Shown: positions 59,422 through 64,000 of the stretch, one piece after another
Layout: every line of letters starts with the position of its first letter
Position numbering within the stretch: position 1 is the stretch's first letter
Origin: Phaeosaccion multiseriatum
Lineage: Eukaryota; Ochrophyta, other classes
Direction: 5' to 3'
DNA length: 64,000 bases
Assembly (NCBI GenBank): GCA_965112735.1
Contig: OZ218950.1
Coordinates: forward strand, 3,596,001 to 3,660,000
Program-made: the position numbers and the translations under genes
The notes under the pieces: generated by a model
Seen by the model: only the letters and a program-made list of their open reading frames with translations
Databases searched by the model: none
Told to the model about the DNA's origin: nothing

Positions 59422-60826
59422 TCATCTGCGTGGTACTCCCATTCGCCTCTCCTCCTCTTCCTTCTCTACGTCCGCTTCATCCTCGGCCTCCTGAACCTCC
59501 TCGCTATCCTCGTCTGACGCGATCCCGCTGCTCCTAATGAGCTGTCTCACAGCCTGTCGCGTAGGCATCTCGCTTGCCTGCGCGAACGGACGCCAGCCCT
59601 CCTCAGGACTGCGGAAATCTGTGTAGAACAACAGCCACTTGTCAAACATAAAGGTCTTGTACAGCGCCACTTTGAAGCTCCGGTGCGTGAGCACATCAGA
59701 GTCCAGGTAGTAGGACACCTGGAGGGGTGGTTGGGGGGGGGGGGGGGAGCATCCACGCACACACGCACACACACACACACACAAGGGTTGAGAAAGTCGC
59801 AAGGAGCTGGAGGAGGAGGCGGGGGGGGGGGGGGCAGAGGCGCCACACGCAACATGGGGCGAGGAGGGGAGGAGAGAGTGTGGGGTGGGAGGAGGCAAGA
59901 GAGTCACTTTACTCTTGCCACATGACACACTCAGACACAACCCTACCTCAAAGTCCCCGAGGAGCATGGGGCGTTGCCTAAGGTGGCTGTCGTAGCCTCG
60001 CACAGCGAGAGCATTGTTGAGAATGACCACTGGGACATTCATCAGGGAGCAGCGGATGCACAGCGTCTGTGTCTCCTCCATCTTGCTGCGTTGTGGTGAG
60101 AGAGAGAGGTTGTAGTGAGAGAGAGGTAGGTATGCATGACACAGGAGGAGAGGGAAAGAAAAAGGAAGTCAGAGGTGACAGAGACGAGAGACGCGAGGAA
60201 GGAGAATCCGGGGGGGGGGTTTGGCGAAGGAACCAAGGGAACGAACAAGGACAGGGGAGACCAAAAATAGTGTGGCGAACGCATCATGTCACTCACGCTG
60301 GATCCTCCATATTGTCTGGGCGGATGATGACGACAACGTCATCTGTCTCGGTGATGGTGCTCTTGCCTGTGGGACGGGGCGGGGTATCGAAAGTGGACGC
60401 AGAAGGGGTAAGCGTTTCGTTCTAGTGAACGTCTTGGAAAGGGAGCATCTACCGCCCGTGCTCAACTCAGTGCGATAGCCCCAATGGTAACCCGAGCAGA
60501 TTCCATACATTATTGCACAGGTGCACAGTTCTTGACTTGGGAACCAAAAGGGGGCATGGGATGACTCTGCGATTCATCTCTCTATCTCGCTTGCCCACTT
60601 ACCAAGGGTGTCGACACAAACCAGCCCCGGATTGTGCACCTCGAAGAATTCCCGCGCGTGGCGGGCCGTATCCGCCGTGTTGAAAAAGAGCTTGACCTTT
60701 GCTTGACCCTGCACCCTCATCTTCACCACGAGCCCCCGCAGCAGCGTCAGCATGGGTATGTCCACCCCCACCTCTGGCTGTCTTCGAGCCTCCCTCTCTT
60801 CTCCTTCTGCCTGTCCTTCCCCCTCC

Positions 60827-60865
<39 letters not shown>

Positions 60866-61830
60866 CCTCCTGCCGCCGCCGCTGCTGCCACGGCTGCTTC
60901 TGCTGCTTCTGCTGCTTCTCTCTCTCCCATTCTCAGCTCCGGAAGTTGGAGCTCCACCCTAAATCGCCCCCCGCCACCAAGCGAGTGTCCGGCAGAAATG
61001 TGGGCAAGTATGGACTGTGCCACGTCTGAGCCTATCTCCACTGTTGACTCAGGGAAGGAGGGCGGGACGGGACGGGGCGCAGGGGCTGTACTACTTGCCC
61101 TCTTCCGTCTCCTGGTGGTGGTGCTGCTGCTGGGAGAAGAGCTACTTGTCTTTGCTCGTTTCGACGTTACCTTTGTTGTCTTTGTCTTGGATGCACGTTT
61201 GACCTTTCCATCTGTGTTTGCGTTCCGCCCGTCGACCTCACCGTCGCTGCTGCTGCGACGACTGCTCCGTGTCCCACTAATCCTACTGCTAACACCGCTC
61301 CTCATCCCCTTGATCTTACCCTGGCCGTCCCCGCCCCCCTCCACGCTGCTGCTGCTCTTTTTGCGCCGTCCTTCCATGCGAAGAGACTTCGTCCAGGATC
61401 GGTGGTGTTTGTGCTGCGGCTGCTGCGGCCGCTGCTTCAGTAGCCGGTGCTGCTCCTCCCGGCCAGGAGCGACGTGAAGCTTCTGAAGGCTGTGCAAGGG
61501 AAGGTATGCTCGCACGGGCTGCTGCTGTAAAAGAGCCAGGCTGAGACTCACGAGCACAACCAAAGCCTTGGAGCCTTCTTCCCTCCTCCTCCTCCTCCCC
61601 CCCCTCCTCCAACATGGGCTACTGCTGCTGCTGCTACTGCCACCGCCGCTGCTGTTGTTTCCGCTAATCGCAGTCGCACCCGCGCTTCTCGTACAGAAAA
61701 AGGTGCAGGTGCTTCTACGAGAGCAGCTAAGGCGGCCTCTGGGACTCCTCGCACCAAGGCCAACAATCCCGCTCCCGCTCTCGCTCCCACCACGGCCTTG
61801 CGGTCTAATGCTTTCGCAGCGGCCTTTCAT
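59422..61830 (-). CDS. DUF1995 family plastid protein
   Basis: Exons 61830-60603, 60366-60297, 60085-59947 and 59718-59422 close to 577 residues. The DUF1995 region includes RFRVELQLPEL, AKVKLFFNTADTARHAREFFEV, TDDVVVIIRPDNMED, MNVPVVILNNAL and the C-terminal SYYLDSDVLTHRSFKVALYKTFMFDKWLLFYTD. The family is typical of plastids and cyanobacteria (LPA3 is a member with a reported photosystem assembly role). A hydrophobic segment at about 88-103 (ALVVLVSLSLALLQQQPVRAY) looks like a signal peptide with an ASAFAP-like end. It is preceded by 85 basic/Ser-rich residues, so the real start may be in a different exon or the extension may be genuine. Poly-Ala runs interrupt the domain. Confidence 0.82.
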
Positions 61831-62128
61831 CGCATGCCCCTTTGTGCTGCTGATCCCATGTTGGTGGATTTTTGGATGGGGAGGAGCATACGGGCCGTAA
61901 TAAAAACATCACGGCAATTCAATTCGATACAAAGAAATAACAAAGCCTAAGCCGATCACGGTGCTTCGTGCTTGACGCTGCGTTCGTGCTTGTTCGCGAC
62001 AGTGTGTTGCTTAGGGCACGAACGAAGAGCTACTACTACACTTGAAAAAACAATCCTCCTCTGATATCATCTCTCCCTCCCTCTCTTCCCACTTTCCCTT
62101 CTCGATGGTCGGCTCTACCCCGTGAGCC

Positions 62129-64000
62129 ATGGGGCCGGGGCCCTGGGACGACGTGTCAGACTCCTCCTTCGATCAGCAGGGACGGAGGTCTTCCACCACG
62201 CGCTTCAGCAGCGGTGGAGTTACTGGGGTCAACTCCAAACGGCTGAGTGAAAGACGGGCAAAGCTTCTGCAGCTGCAGCAGAGCCGGTTGCAGCAGATGC
62301 AGCAGCGAGCTCCGGGGACGAGATTGGCGGGGGAGAGAACAGCCCCCTCTGGAGCATACATTGCCAGCGGAGGAAGAAGTGGAGGAAGAGGAAAGAGGGA
62401 AGGGGTGGGTTTGTCAAGACGGCGACCTCGGGCAGGAGGAGGAGGAGAAGGGGGAGACGGAGCAGTAGCATCTGAAGGGATTAGAGGGCTTGTCGCCTTT
62501 GACTATGACCAGGAGATGCCGCACTTGATCGACGTTGAGCTGAGTTACGACTCGAACATGGCCGCCCAAGACGCCGTCAGAGGGGCCATTGCGATGTCGA
62601 TCCGAGCGGCCCACCGGCTGGCAGAGGCGGCAGTCGGCTTTGGCAGCGTTGACAAAGTCATTGATACGGCCAACACTGGTCGTGCTGGTGGTGGTGATGC
62701 TGCTGCTGCTGCTGCTGCTACCACTGTTCGGAGAGAGGCGCGCGGTCTGATTACCATGCTAAACGGCGCCTGGCAGGGAGTGAAAGAGCTGCAGCGAAGA
62801 CAGGACGCCATGGCGGAGAGGCTGGATGAGAGCGTGCAAACGATGCAGAGCATGCAGCAGGTCATTGTCGGGCAGAGAGAGGCACTCAGGACGCAGCATT
62901 CGCCGCAGACACAAGAGCCACAAGATCAGCGGCTTGGCGCGCTTCCCAGTAGGAGGTCTCAGCCTCGAGCTAGTGCAGCGTCTGCAACGGATGGCGGGGT
63001 AGAGGGTGCGGGAGCAGAGGATACGGGTGCGGATGCGGGACGGCAAGGCGGGGGCGAAGATGGGGGGGAGGACGGGGCTGGTGGTGGGGGGCGGGGATGC
63101 CCACCAGACGCAGCAAGGGTGGACGTCGATAGACGCAACCCCGCTGTGCAACACGCAGCGGTGCAGACGGAAGGGGAGCACCCTCCTGCTGCTACTGCTG
63201 CTGCTGATGCTGCGGCGGCGGCGGCCGCGGCGGCAACTGCCCTAGAGGAGGAGCTGCGTGTAGTGAGAGACCGACTCGCTGAAGCCAAGCAAAGGGAACA
63301 GGTGAGAGGGGAAACAGCTCGGGGGAGAGAGAGAGGGAGGGCCGGGAGGAGGCGGAGGCTTTCTACCCCCAGATGAAGCGATCCCTGTAGTCATTGGCGC
63401 CTCGGCTGAGGGATTGCGTACTAACGTCTTGCCCTCTGGTGACCCACCCTCTCAGGAGGCTCGAGCCGCTGCATCAGCCGCCAGAGTCGAAGCCACTGAC
63501 CTTAAACTGACGCTCGAGGACGTGGACGAAGGGTGGGCACGGCAGGTCGACACCCATCGGAGGAAGAGTGACACTCTGGCGGCTATAGTGGGTAAGCTGA
63601 AGGGCATTGTCCTCACTCAGCAGGACTACATTAGTACTTCCGGGGTGGGGCGTAGGACGAGGAGGACGAGGACGAGTAATAGTAGTAGTAGTAGAGGAGG
63701 AGGAGGAGGAGGAGGAGGAGAGCCTTTTGCAGACTCTCGTGATGACGCATACTCACGGCGGTCCGGCGAGGAGGAAGAGGAGGATGCTCTGAGCAGCAGT
63801 AGTAGCAGCAGCAGAAGCAGCAGCAGCAGGAGGAGGAGGAGGAAGCGGGGAGAGATGTCCAGGAACAGAGAAGAGGAGGAGCAGGAGAGGCGCAGACGGC
63901 GAGGGGGTGGGCGTGGGGTGGACGAGGAGGGAGAGGGCGGGAGAGAGCGGTTGGGAGGAAGCGACAGCGGCAGCGATGGGAGTGAGGACGAGTGTAGGGG
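62129..64000 (+). CDS. coiled-coil/low-complexity protein, 3' end outside window
   Basis: Exon 62129-63301 (391 residues) joins in phase to an exon starting at 63456 that stays open to the window end. Residues about 30-55 are Gln/Leu-rich (LLQLQQSRLQQMQQR). Residues 120-290 are less repetitive and mostly helical (FDYDQEMPHLIDVELSYDSN, QGVKELQRRQDAMAERLDESVQTMQSMQQVIV). A further coiled coil spans the intron (LEEELRVVRDRLAEAKQREQ, then EARAAASAARVEATDLKLTL). The end in view is Ser/Arg/Glu-rich. No domain is recognised. The start is 298 bases from the divergent DUF1995 start. Confidence 0.65.

Overview
This is nuclear DNA from a eukaryote. Genes are split by many short spliceosomal introns (GT-AG, about 90-450 bases), the products are eukaryote-specific (RPAC2, KIFBP, PEN-2, TEN1, XPC, CDK, JmjC demethylase), and both exons and introns are full of microsatellites. 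At least two proteins (PAP phosphatase and a HAD hydrolase) begin with a signal peptide followed by an 'RAF' motif, the ASAFAP-like plastid presequence of algae with secondary plastids; a DUF1995 protein has a similar 'RAY'. I infer a photosynthetic stramenopile (ochrophyte, possibly eustigmatophyte-like). The species cannot be named from the sequence.

Layout. 0-6.4 kb: 5' part of a PAP phosphatase (-) diverging from PanB (+), then an NSUN/RsmB-type rRNA m5C methyltransferase (-). 6.5-10.9 kb: a 1475-residue low-complexity protein (+). 11.3-13.3 kb: small unknown gene (-), thioredoxin (-), RPAC2 (+). 14-16.8 kb: plastid HAD hydrolase (-) and lysine-rich protein (-). 16.9-21.7 kb: chromatin protein joining a 4CXXC_R1 zinc finger to an NSD-type PHD/C5HCH pair (+). 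22.4-24.7 kb: unassigned coding-like exons (+), TEN1 (-), PEN-2 (+). 25.9-30.5 kb: KIF-binding protein (+). 30.9-32.9 kb: YbeY endoribonuclease (-). 34.0-38.5 kb: CCR4-type deadenylase (+). 39.3-41.2 kb: poly-glutamate protein (-). 41.3-43.8 kb: CDK10/11-like kinase (+). 44.0-48.7 kb: XPC/Rad4 (+). 49.0-52.5 kb: AT-hook/RS-rich protein (-). 53.2-53.7 kb: COMMD6-like protein (+). 55.0-57.9 kb: JmjN-JmjC-PHD demethylase (+). 58.0-59.0 kb: poly-Q protein (+). 59.4-61.8 kb: DUF1995 plastid protein (-). 62.1 kb to the end: partial coiled-coil protein (+).

Most genes sit in head-to-head pairs with start codons 50-300 bases apart, so promoters are probably shared. Exon chains were built by requiring GT-AG borders and preserved reading phase; nearly all close exactly, except KIFBP (one phase conflict) and the CDK (first exon not found). 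No tRNA, rRNA or CRISPR array was recognised.

The most unusual content is a family of short non-coding inverted-repeat elements (ends TCGRCCCCTGAC, about 6-base target duplications, one copy nested in another), and the frequent growth of tetranucleotide arrays directly from 5' splice sites.
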